Below are positions 24,055-32,393 of a stretch of 64,000 nt of DNA, one piece after another. The notes under the pieces are model-generated. The model searched no databases and was not told where the DNA came from. It worked only from the letters and a program-made list of their open reading frames with translations. The stretch's first letter is position 1. Every line of letters begins with the position of its first letter. Source of the stretch: Pseudomonadales bacterium (GTDB lineage: Bacteria; Pseudomonadota; Gammaproteobacteria; Pseudomonadales; Ketobacteraceae). The stretch is taken from the NCBI GenBank assembly GCA_002701845.1, contig NZXG01000002.1:1-64000 (forward strand), given 5' to 3'. A program made the translations under genes and the position numbers.

Positions 24055-26889
24055 ATGCGCCGGATCTCTTTCTCTCAGCGGCTGCCCGCCGCGCTGTTGC
24101 TGCTTTGCCTTGGACTGGGCCTGCTCATGGGTCAGGCCGCCGTGGCTGCAGCGGATGCGGGACACTGCCGTGAGCTTGAGTCCGAACTGGGAGACCGGCA
24201 ACAGCGGCTGGAACGACTGCAGCAGCGGCGCCGGGCTCTGGATAACCTGTTTCAGGGCCAGTTGAGTGCTGATCTGCAGTGGGCACGGCTCACGGATGTG
24301 GCGCTGGATATGGGGCAGGCGGTGCGCCAGGCGCGGCAGGAGCTGTCCCAAGCCCGGGGGCAGGCTGACTCGGAGCCGCCCGGAGACTTCGACGATTGCC
24401 TGCAACAGGCAGAAACCTGGCGTGGCCAGCAACGGCAGATACTGGCACTGGAGGAAGTCATCCGCGAGCAGCAGCTGCGACTGTACTCTTCACCCCGCTC
24501 CACCCGCCTGGCGCTGGTGCGGGAACTGGCCCAGTGGCAAACCCTGTACCGGCTGGAGCAGGAGGTGACCGACTGGGCCCGGGCGCATCCGGCCCGCACC
24601 CTGTTACAGGAACAGATCGAACAATGGATCGCGGCCTGGCGCAGTTCCACCGCCATCTGGATCAATCAGGCGCTGACCCCGGGCAATGCCCCCAACGCGC
24701 TCAATCAGGTGTGGCGCGATACCTTGCGTATTCCGCACCCGGGGGAGGCCATTAACTGGGATCTGGCCACCGACGGCGACGCCGGCGACGAGCCCCTGGC
24801 CTGGCGTGAGCAACTGCAGGGGGCGCACCGGGCCCTGGTGCGGGAAACCGGCAAGTGGCGCAACACCGAAATCTGGTCCGGTGGCTGGGCCGGTTTCTTC
24901 CGGGCCCTGCTGGAGCCACGCAGTTTCTGGCCCCAGTTGAGTGCGGAGATCCGCAGCGCCCCCACTAACCTGGTGGACGCCATCACCCGGCCCTTTATCC
25001 GCGATTACCGGCGGGCGGTACAGCAGGATAAACGGGGGGAAACCCTGTCCAGCTGGTTTCTACAGAGCCTTGCGCTGGTGGCGATTTTTGCCGCGTTGCT
25101 GAAGCTGGCGGCGGTGACCCCGGGCTGGTTATCCCAAAGTCAACAGAAGCTGCTCACCACTCTGAACAGCCGCACTCTGATGCAGTTCCACGGCGCCCTG
25201 TTATGGGTCATCAAACCCAATGCCCCCTGGGTGGTGATGCTGGTGGGGGCCAATGTCATCGCCCAGTTTCTGCCGGAACGCTGGATCATTCTCAACTGGC
25301 TGGCGCCATTGGGTTCACTGTATGCGGTGCTGAGAGCGGTGCGGATTATTGCGGAATGGGCCATTGCCCGAACCTTTACCCGCACCGGCCAGTTCGTTTC
25401 CAGTCAGACCGCCACCCAGCAGGCCCTCGATGCCCGCATCATTGCCCGCATCACGGTGCTGTGCTTCATCGCCTGGCTGGTGGTGCGGGGCACCGGGGGC
25501 GGTTATCTGTTGTTTCTGCTGATTCTGTTGATCGCTGCGGTGCTCTGGGCCGTGTTGCTGTGGCTGATGCTGCGCTACCGCGATCAGTGCGCCCGGTTTC
25601 TGCTGTACGCCGCCGGCAAGGGCACCGGCCGCAAACTGGATCCGGCCCGGGCCCAGCGTTGGTGGCTGCTGCCGTGGTGGCCCCTGCTGTTTGTACTGGC
25701 TCAGGCCTTCGATGTCTTGGTGCACCTGCACCAGAAGCTGATGATCTTCGACACCTATCGCTCCACCTCGGTAAAGCTGATGCGCATGCGGCTGGCGGCG
25801 GAGGCCCGGGAAGAAGAGGAAGAGGCCGGGGATCAGGCACCGCCGGACGGCAGCTACACCGACTGGATGCAACGGAAAGACAGCGCCTGGATTGAGTATT
25901 TCGATTTCGACCGGGTGGTGCAGCCCCTGAAGCTGTGGCACAAGGACAAAACCGAAGATAACGTAATGCTGATCGTGGGGGATCAGGGCAGCGGCAAAAC
26001 CAGTCTGGTGAATCGACTCAGCGAGGCGTGGACCGACACCCCCATCAGTATTCTGAACATTCCCGCCAAGACCGTGGACGCCAACGCGGTGCTGCCCATG
26101 ATCGGCCAGCACCTGACCATACCCAAGCTACATACCGTGGCCGAACTGGCCAAGGTGGACCCGGATCTGGAACCGCAGGTGGTAATACTGGACAACACCC
26201 ACAACCTGTTTTTATCCGAGGTGGGCGGCCTGGATGCCTATCGCACCCTGAGCCAGTGCCTGAACGCCCACCTGGATAACATTTTCTGGGTGGTGGTGAT
26301 GCATGCCCCCAGCTGGCACTACCTGAGCTGCGTATTTCGTCGCGAACAACGCTTCAGTCATATCATCAGGATGCCGCGCTGGTCGCCGGCGGATATCCGC
26401 AAGCTGATACTGTCCCGCCATCAGGGCAGCCGCCGCCGTATCCGCTATGATGAACTGCTGCTGTCCGCCTCCGCCGGTAATGAATCCAGCAGTGTGCGGG
26501 CGGCGGATTCCCGGGTGTTCAACATTCTCTGGGAGCAGAGCGGCGGCAACCCCCAGGTGGCCATTCACCTGTGGCTGGCGGGGGCCCGCAGCAAGGAGCG
26601 GGTGGTGGAACTGGGGGTGCCCAGCCGGCCGTCCACCTCGCCCCTCAAAGCCCTGCAGGACGACCCCTGTTTTGTGTTTGCGGCCATTGTGATTCACAAG
26701 GCACTGAACACCGAAGAACTGATGCAGGTCACCCACTTCCCGGAAGCCATTGTCCGCCACGGCCTGAAACAGGGTCTCAATCTGGGGCTGTTGTGGCGGG
26801 ATGAGAGCAAGCGCTATCGGATTCAGCCCAGTTGGCAGGGCACCCTCAGCAGCTTCCTTACCAGCAAAAACATGATCTGGGATTCGTGA
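24055..26889 (+). CDS. Membrane-anchored P-loop ATPase with periplasmic coiled coil
   Basis: This 944-residue protein has a signal peptide (about residues 1-33). A long periplasmic helical/coiled-coil region rich in Gln, Arg and Leu follows (about 35-330), then roughly five or six membrane helices (about 340-610). A C-terminal cytoplasmic ATPase domain has Walker A VGDQGSGKTS near residue 642 and Walker B VVILDN near 709. The ATPase looks like an ORC/STAND-type P-loop module with a winged-helix-like end. The N-terminal half recalls MscK/MscM channels, but the MscS pore domain is missing and is encoded by the next gene one base after the stop codon. The start at 24055 gives a clean signal peptide. 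The function is not known. Confidence 0.82.
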   Translation: MRRISFSQRLPAALLLLCLGLGLLMGQAAVAAADAGHCRELESELGDRQQRLERLQQRRRALDNLFQGQLSADLQWARLTDVALDMGQAVRQARQELSQARGQADSEPPGDFDDCLQQAETWRGQQRQILALEEVIREQQLRLYSSPRSTRLALVRELAQWQTLYRLEQEVTDWARAHPARTLLQEQIEQWIAAWRSSTAIWINQALTPGNAPNALNQVWRDTLRIPHPGEAINWDLATDGDAGDEPLAWREQLQGAHRALVRETGKWRNTEIWSGGWAGFFRALLEPRSFWPQLSAEIRSAPTNLVDAITRPFIRDYRRAVQQDKRGETLSSWFLQSLALVAIFAALLKLAAVTPGWLSQSQQKLLTTLNSRTLMQFHGALLWVIKPNAPWVVMLVGANVIAQFLPERWIILNWLAPLGSLYAVLRAVRIIAEWAIARTFTRTGQFVSSQTATQQALDARIIARITVLCFIAWLVVRGTGGGYLLFLLILLIAAVLWAVLLWLMLRYRDQCARFLLYAAGKGTGRKLDPARAQRWWLLPWWPLLFVLAQAFDVLVHLHQKLMIFDTYRSTSVKLMRMRLAAEAREEEEEAGDQAPPDGSYTDWMQRKDSAWIEYFDFDRVVQPLKLWHKDKTEDNVMLIVGDQGSGKTSLVNRLSEAWTDTPISILNIPAKTVDANAVLPMIGQHLTIPKLHTVAELAKVDPDLEPQVVILDNTHNLFLSEVGGLDAYRTLSQCLNAHLDNIFWVVVMHAPSWHYLSCVFRREQRFSHIIRMPRWSPADIRKLILSRHQGSRRRIRYDELLLSASAGNESSSVRAADSRVFNILWEQSGGNPQVAIHLWLAGARSKERVVELGVPSRPSTSPLKALQDDPCFVFAAIVIHKALNTEELMQVTHFPEAIVRHGLKQGLNLGLLWRDESKRYRIQPSWQGTLSSFLTSKNMIWDS

Positions 26890-26890
26890 C

Positions 26891-27727
26891 ATGGACAATC
26901 AAACCATTGAAGAGCTGGCGGCCATCACCGACCTGCTGGATCTGAGCAAAGTGTTTATGCTGCTGGCGGCGGCGATCTTTCTGTGGCTCTCCAACCTGCT
27001 GATGCGCCGGCTGGGCCAGAAGCTGATGGACAAGATCCCTTCCCGCCGGTTTCTGATTCTGCAGACCTCCACCCTGATCACTTTTCTCTGGTATATCGGC
27101 GGCGCCTACTGGATGATCGTGGGCATTCTGCAACCGCCCCGGGAAATGTTGCTGGCCCTGGGGGGCAGTGCGGCGGTGGCGGTGGGTTTCGCCCTCAAGG
27201 ATGTGGCGGCCTCCATCATTGCCGGGCTGATTCTGCTGTTTGACCGCCCGTTCCAGGTGGGGGACCGGGTCAGTTTTGAAGACACCTATGGCGAGATCGT
27301 CAGCATTGGTCTGCGCTCGGTAAGGCTGATCACCCTGGACGACAACCTGGTGACCATTCCCAACAGCCGCTTTATCACCGAGGTGGTGGCATCCGGCAAC
27401 GCCGGGGCCCTGGATATGATGGTGATTTGTGATTTTCACGTGGCCCTGGACGCCGATCTGGATCTGGCCCAGGCCCTGATTCATGAGGCCATTGTCACCA
27501 GCCGCTTTGTGTATCTGAAAAAACCGGTCACCTTTGCCATCAACGAAGTGGTGGTGGCGGAACGGCTGGCGATCCGGTTACGGGCCAAGTCCTACGTACT
27601 GGATGTGCATTACGAAAAAGCCTACCAGTCGGATATTGTGATGCGGGTATCCCGCCTGTTCGCGGAGCATGGCATTACCCGGCCGCAACGCAACAGCGCC
27701 CCGGCAGTGGCGGCGGAGCCGGGCTGA
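26891..27727 (+). CDS. MscS-family mechanosensitive channel
   Basis: This 278-residue protein has three N-terminal membrane helices (about 18-38, 58-80 and 92-120). The third is the pore helix, with the Gly/Ala pattern AAVAVGFALKDVAASIIAG, followed by the beta-domain DRPFQVGDRVSF and TIPNSRF. The size equals E. coli MscS. It starts one base after the stop codon of the membrane ATPase, so the two are almost certainly translated together. Close coupling suggests that the ATPase controls or assembles this channel; that is inference. It converges with the operon that ends at 27737, with only 9 bp between and no terminator. Confidence 0.93.
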   Translation: MDNQTIEELAAITDLLDLSKVFMLLAAAIFLWLSNLLMRRLGQKLMDKIPSRRFLILQTSTLITFLWYIGGAYWMIVGILQPPREMLLALGGSAAVAVGFALKDVAASIIAGLILLFDRPFQVGDRVSFEDTYGEIVSIGLRSVRLITLDDNLVTIPNSRFITEVVASGNAGALDMMVICDFHVALDADLDLAQALIHEAIVTSRFVYLKKPVTFAINEVVVAERLAIRLRAKSYVLDVHYEKAYQSDIVMRVSRLFAEHGITRPQRNSAPAVAAEPG

Positions 27728-27736
27728 TTCCGGCCC

Positions 27737-28837
27737 TCACTGGCAGGGCACCACCTGCTCCACCTGCACCTGGAACGCTTCCGCCGCGCAGCCGATGTCT
27801 TTGGGCACTTCGGTGGTGTCGCCAAAACAGCCGCCGGCATTGCTCACCATGGTGTCCATGACACCGCGATGACGGGGGCCCTGATCGCCGGGGCAGCGCA
27901 CGCTGAAATGCACGTCCACGCAGGCCACTTCTCTAGGCCGGATTTGGGGCAACACCCCCAGCACGTGTTTCTCGCCATAGCAGGTTTTACCCCCCAATCG
28001 GGTGCCCTGGCGTAGCTGTGCAAGATACTGGGTTCGGCGGGCCTGCTTTTCCGCCGCTTCCTGCTGCCGGGCCAGCTCCCGGGTCTCACGGGCCTGACGC
28101 CGGGCTTCTTCCCGCTGCTGCTGTTCCGCCTCCCGCTGGCGCCGTTGTTGTTCCTGGCGCCGCAGCTGTTCCAGCTCCGCCTCTTGTCGCTCCTGGGCCT
28201 GTTGCTGTTGCCGGGCCAGACGCTGCCGTTGCTGTTCCCGCTGTCGGGCCTGGCGTTCCTGTTCCCGCCGCTGCTGTTCATAGATGGCCTGTTGCTGCTG
28301 CAATGCCTGACGCTGGCGCGCCAGGTCCTGTTCCAATTGTTGCTGCACATTCTGCAGGCCCATCTGCAGGATCGCCATGGTACTGGGCTGAGACTTGGGC
28401 TGTGGCAGGGGATCGCAATTCCGGGGGCTGCGTCGGCCCGCCACGCACTGATCGTATTGTCGCGCCCGGGGGCATTGCTCGGCACAGGTTTCCATCCGCG
28501 CCTGCTGCGCCTGACGTTCGCGCGCCTCCTGTGCCAGTTGGAAACGCTGTTCCCGGTAGGCCCGGGCCTGTTCCAGGGTCTTGCGTGCCGCCGGGCTCTG
28601 TACCAGGGTCTCTGCCTGTTTGAGCTGGCGGTCGGCACAGTTGAAATCCTGCTTGTCGGCGCAGTGGTAGGCCCGGTCGATGGCGCTGTCAAAATCCGCC
28701 TGATCCAGTTGGTCCAGCTGGTCCAGTTGATCCAGCAGTTGCAGCATCTCCTGCTGCGAGGGTTGCGCTACTGAGGCGCCGGCCAGCAGCGCCAGCCAGA
28801 GGGCAAAGATCCACTGTCGCGAGGGGTTCAAGGTCAT
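27737..28837 (-). CDS. Secreted Gln-rich coiled-coil protein
   Basis: This 366-residue protein has a signal peptide ending at GASVAQ. It then has four or five LDQ repeats (9 bp DNA repeats near 28690-28740) and a Cys-containing region (CADKQDFNCADRQ; CAEQCPRARQYDQCV). A long Gln/Arg/Glu coiled coil follows (about residues 150-280), then a C-terminal Cys-rich domain with CYGEKHVLG and CVDVHFSVRC. The even number of Cys in the ends suggests disulfides in the periplasm. The start overlaps the previous stop codon (ATGA). It is the last gene of a three-gene operon. No family is recognised. Confidence 0.8.
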   Translation of the reverse strand: MTLNPSRQWIFALWLALLAGASVAQPSQQEMLQLLDQLDQLDQLDQADFDSAIDRAYHCADKQDFNCADRQLKQAETLVQSPAARKTLEQARAYREQRFQLAQEARERQAQQARMETCAEQCPRARQYDQCVAGRRSPRNCDPLPQPKSQPSTMAILQMGLQNVQQQLEQDLARQRQALQQQQAIYEQQRREQERQARQREQQRQRLARQQQQAQERQEAELEQLRRQEQQRRQREAEQQQREEARRQARETRELARQQEAAEKQARRTQYLAQLRQGTRLGGKTCYGEKHVLGVLPQIRPREVACVDVHFSVRCPGDQGPRHRGVMDTMVSNAGGCFGDTTEVPKDIGCAAEAFQVQVEQVVPCQ

Positions 28838-30552
28838 AGCAAGGTCCTGAGTTGGGCAATGTTTTTCAGGGTCAGGCGCATTTCCTGACCCAACTGTTGC
28901 AGCGCGCGGTAATCTTCGTCGTGTTGCAGATGGCGGCCCAGGGCGGCCGCCAGCCGCAGCCGGCTGGGCCAGTGCCCGCAATCCACCGTCCCCGGGACGG
29001 CGCCGACAGCGGGATCGGCGGGAATCCCCTCGCTGCGGGGCAGGCCCTGCCGCAACAGCCGCAGCGGTTGCACATAGCAGTGCCGCAGAAAGGTCCGCTC
29101 CCCGGGGTCGGCCAGGGTCTGTTCCAGAGCGGTCAGTTGCGTGCCCACATCGCCGTTGGCAAACCACGCGGCCACCTGCCGCGATAACGCCTTTTCCTGC
29201 TGCAACAGGGCGTATTCCTCCAACAGGATCTGCGCCTCCACCACCCGGCTGTGGCGGCTCATGGCGGTCACCAACGCAGGGTCCGCCAGGGCCTGTCGCA
29301 GCCGCACCGGGGCCGGCAGGGCCGGGTATTGCTCCAGTGTCGGCAGCTCTCGATCCGGCTCCGAGGCACTGGCCACCAGGGTCCTGGCCCGCTGGAAATA
29401 CCCCCGGTTACTAGGGAAGTAATAACCCAGGGCCTCCGCCCGGGGCAGTGAATGCAACCACTGGGATTCCACCCAGGGGCTGCGCCGCAAGGCCTGGAAA
29501 AACCGGTCCGGACGCCGATACCCGGTTACCGGATCCGCCAGCTGGCCGGCATCACTGAGCAACGTAGCCAGGGTATCCTGCAGCAGGGTGGCGCAATTGT
29601 TGGTGAAGAATTCATAGCGCCCGCGATAACTCCAGTGCACCTCCGCCAATTCCCGCACCATCTGCTCAATCTGAGGCCGGCTCAGGCGCAGGGGCAGGGA
29701 ATACAGATCCCGGTCCTCCAGCAGCGTATTGTTGCGGTAAGCCTCCATAAAGGTCATACCCATCAGCCGGGCGGCATAACCACCGGTGATGCCGCGCCAG
29801 GTGTCCACGCGCCAGCCGTTCACCTGGGCCATGTACCCCAGCACCACGTGCTGTGCCAGATTCTGATCACAGGCCCCGGCGGCATTATCACCCGGCGGGC
29901 ACACCACCAGGCGCAGGGCCACATGACCAAAACCGGACACCAGACTTTCGCCCCCAGTGGCGAACAGAATATGGATCTGATGCACCCGCTGCGGATCGAT
30001 ACTTACGACCCGTCCACCCTGCTGCGGATCGAACAGGTAGAATGGCACGTCGGTGGCACACTGATCGTAGTTGAGGGCGCCACCAAAACGCCGGGCGAAG
30101 TAAGCGGCATAGCCGGGATGAACACAGGCATAATCCGGCCGCAGCAGATACCCGGCCAGCTGGTGGGGGAACGTCTGCCCGGCCAGTGCCGGGCTGCCAT
30201 CCACCATGGCGGCCAGGGCCTGAAAGCGAGCGTCGGGCTGCAGTGCCGGTAAGCGGGTAATGGCCCGGGTCAGCGCCGCGGTATCCGGGGCTGACGCGGC
30301 CCCGGACAGGGTTGGCGCAGTGGCCGATGGCCGGCCGCCTGATGGACAAGTATCCAGCTGCTCCTGACGCCATCGTCCCAGCCCGGGAGGCAACGTGACG
30401 GCCCCCAGGGTTTGCAGCGCAGTGCAGGCAGACGCCAACCCTGGCGCCGGCCCCCGCACACCGCCCGGCCCGGCACAGGCGGACAGCAGCAGTAACAGGC
30501 CCAGGGCAACCCAGGGTTTAACGGCCGGAAAAGGCTTTACTGACCATCGCAT
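28834..30552 (-). CDS. DUF4105 (Lnb-like) lipoprotein
   Basis: This 572-residue lipoprotein has a lipobox LLSAC with Cys26. The central DUF4105 domain, related to Lnb and permuted papain-like folds, shows the conserved SGFGHVALR His motif and, downstream, FFTNNCATLL with the conserved Cys. These would form a His-Cys pair, so hydrolase or acyltransferase activity is possible. The ~200 C-terminal residues are helical. It overlaps the gene before it by 35 bp and the gene after it by 4 bp, so translation is coupled across all three. No ribosome-binding site is obvious before the ATG, consistent with coupling. Confidence 0.85.
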   Translation of the reverse strand: MRWSVKPFPAVKPWVALGLLLLLSACAGPGGVRGPAPGLASACTALQTLGAVTLPPGLGRWRQEQLDTCPSGGRPSATAPTLSGAASAPDTAALTRAITRLPALQPDARFQALAAMVDGSPALAGQTFPHQLAGYLLRPDYACVHPGYAAYFARRFGGALNYDQCATDVPFYLFDPQQGGRVVSIDPQRVHQIHILFATGGESLVSGFGHVALRLVVCPPGDNAAGACDQNLAQHVVLGYMAQVNGWRVDTWRGITGGYAARLMGMTFMEAYRNNTLLEDRDLYSLPLRLSRPQIEQMVRELAEVHWSYRGRYEFFTNNCATLLQDTLATLLSDAGQLADPVTGYRRPDRFFQALRRSPWVESQWLHSLPRAEALGYYFPSNRGYFQRARTLVASASEPDRELPTLEQYPALPAPVRLRQALADPALVTAMSRHSRVVEAQILLEEYALLQQEKALSRQVAAWFANGDVGTQLTALEQTLADPGERTFLRHCYVQPLRLLRQGLPRSEGIPADPAVGAVPGTVDCGHWPSRLRLAAALGRHLQHDEDYRALQQLGQEMRLTLKNIAQLRTLL

Positions 30553-31336
30553 CCGGATTGGCCCAGCGTGCGGCATGGGTTTCCAGTTCCTGCAACTGCT
30601 CATACAACTCGGCGCGCTCACTGTAGACGGTGGGGATGCTGAGAATATCCATGGTGGTGGCGGCGGGCAGCGAAGTGACATAGGTGGAGCCTTCGCCGGA
30701 GTCACGCGCCATCACCCGGGGCGTGGCCTTGACGTGAAAAAAGTAGCTGTTGATTTCCAGGCGCTGCTGCAGGTTGGCGATTCTTTCCCGCCGGTTTTGT
30801 TCCTGCAGTGCCACCTCATACTGCTGTTGCCAGTGTTCCGCCTGGGCCTGGCTCTGGCTTACCCCGTCCCCTTTGGCATAGCGTTGAGCCAGCCGCTGCA
30901 TGGCCTCCAGATCCCCCTCCGCGGCCAGTTCCTGATCCTGTTGCACCGCCGCCTGCAGCTGACGTTGGCGTTCCTGCTCCCGGGCGATCCGGGCCTGCTC
31001 CTGCCGCTGCTGCTGGCGCTGGCGCCCCAGGTCAGTCAGGGTTTTTTCGGGCAGGCTCACCCGCACCCGCTGGGGCACGCCGGCGGCCACTTGCAGGGTG
31101 GTGGTGAACACCTGCTCGTAGTCCTCATCCACTGGCCGCACCACCCGCACTTCATGCTCCCCCGCCGTCACCAGGATGGGTTTTTTGAGAAAGTCCTCGC
31201 ACTCGAACTGATATTGATTATCCAGGTACACCTGACCGCCCCCGGTATTCTCCAGGCAATCAATACGGATCAGGGAATCGCTGGCCACAGCCGGCAGAGC
31301 CGACAGCAGCAGAAGAACAAACGCAAACAGTCGCAT
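30518..31336 (-). CDS. Periplasmic PEGA-like and Sel1-like protein
   Basis: This 272-residue protein has a signal peptide ending at ALPAVA. A PEGA-like beta domain follows (about residues 20-95, with TAGEHEVRVVRP), then a Gln/Arg coiled coil and a single Sel1-like repeat (LEAMQRLAQRYAKGDGV) near residue 150. The C-terminal 80 residues are unassigned. The ATG at 31336 starts the signal peptide directly. It is the first gene of a three-gene operon with the DUF4105 lipoprotein. The domains suggest binding to other envelope proteins or peptidoglycan. Confidence 0.8.
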   Translation of the reverse strand: MRLFAFVLLLLSALPAVASDSLIRIDCLENTGGGQVYLDNQYQFECEDFLKKPILVTAGEHEVRVVRPVDEDYEQVFTTTLQVAAGVPQRVRVSLPEKTLTDLGRQRQQQRQEQARIAREQERQRQLQAAVQQDQELAAEGDLEAMQRLAQRYAKGDGVSQSQAQAEHWQQQYEVALQEQNRRERIANLQQRLEINSYFFHVKATPRVMARDSGEGSTYVTSLPAATTMDILSIPTVYSERAELYEQLQELETHAARWANPDAMVSKAFSGR

Positions 31337-31561
31337 GGCGTCACCCACAGCAAAGCGAAGATTGGGAAATTGCCCGGCCCAACGGGGGCGAGCAAAAAAG
31401 TGGTGCTGAAAACCCCGGCACTAAGATTAAAAAGTAGTCTACGGCATGGACTCTGGCAAGCGGGCGGCGGCCCCCGGGGATACCGCCGGCGGCCCGCATC
31501 AGGTATACTTCGCCCACTTTTTTAACCCACCCATTCACTTTAATGACAGAAAGGTTTAATC

Positions 31562-32086
31562 ATGGGCTTTAACTCCGTTCCTGCCGGGAAAGACATTCCC
31601 AACGACATTTACGTGGCCATTGAAATCCCCGCCAACAGCAGCCCCATCAAATACGAAATCGACAAGGACAGCGATTGCGTCATGGTGGACCGGTTTATGG
31701 CCACTCCCATGTTCTACCCCGCCAACTACGGCTATGTGCCCAACAGTCTGGGTGAAGACGGTGACCCTCTGGATGTGCTGGTGGTGGCGCCTTATCCGGT
31801 GATCCCCGGCTCGGTGATCCGGGCCCGGCCGGTGGGCGTTTTGAACATGTCCGACGAAGCCGGCTCCGACGCCAAGGTGCTGGCGGTACCCCACGACAAG
31901 CTAACGGCGCTGTACAAGGACGTGAAAGAGTACTCCGATCTGCCGGAGCTGCTGATCAAGCAGATTGAGCACTTCTTCGAGAACTACAAGGATCTGGAAC
32001 CCGGCAAGTGGGTCAAAGTGGACGGCTGGGACGATGCCGATGCCGCCCGGGCCGCCATCCAGAAAGCCGTGGACGCCGCCAAGTAG
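31562..32086 (+). CDS. ppa: Inorganic pyrophosphatase
   Basis: This 174-residue cytoplasmic family I enzyme hydrolyses pyrophosphate. The metal-binding signature DGDPLDVLV lies near residue 65, and [11 protein letters not shown] precedes it. The length is typical of bacterial Ppa. AGAAAGG lies before the ATG and a strong terminator lies after the stop. Its presence sits beside the pyrophosphate-type phosphofructokinase 20 kb away, which would compete for the same compound. Confidence 0.97.
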   Translation: MGFNSVPAGKDIPNDIYVAIEIPANSSPIKYEIDKDSDCVMVDRFMATPMFYPANYGYVPNSLGEDGDPLDVLVVAPYPVIPGSVIRARPVGVLNMSDEAGSDAKVLAVPHDKLTALYKDVKEYSDLPELLIKQIEHFFENYKDLEPGKWVKVDGWDDADAARAAIQKAVDAAK

Positions 32087-32119
32087 ATTCGTATTCTTAA
32101 GTGCGATTGTCAGACTGTC

Positions 32120-32152
32120 GGGGCCGCCAACAGGGCGGCCCCTTCGTTTTTG
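32120..32152 (+). terminator. Terminator of ppa
   Basis: GGGGCCGCC and GGCGGCCCC form a 9 bp stem with a five-base loop, followed by TTCGTTTTTG. Confidence 0.9.
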
Positions 32153-32393
32153 TTACAGACGAACACCGATCGTTACACTCCAGAAACGTTAACTCCCCCC
32201 GTCCATCTAATAGCTTCATCAAATCACAAAAAGGCTATTTACTGATCTAGATGTTGCTGTAGAATTGAGTCATGGCCTTAGCTGTCAGGTGGGGATTACC
32301 TGCAGGCTGTGTTCATGGAAAACAAGAACAACCCATAAACGGATAACAATAAAATCCATTGAATCCATCAGATAAAAAGCTCCGAGGCACAAT

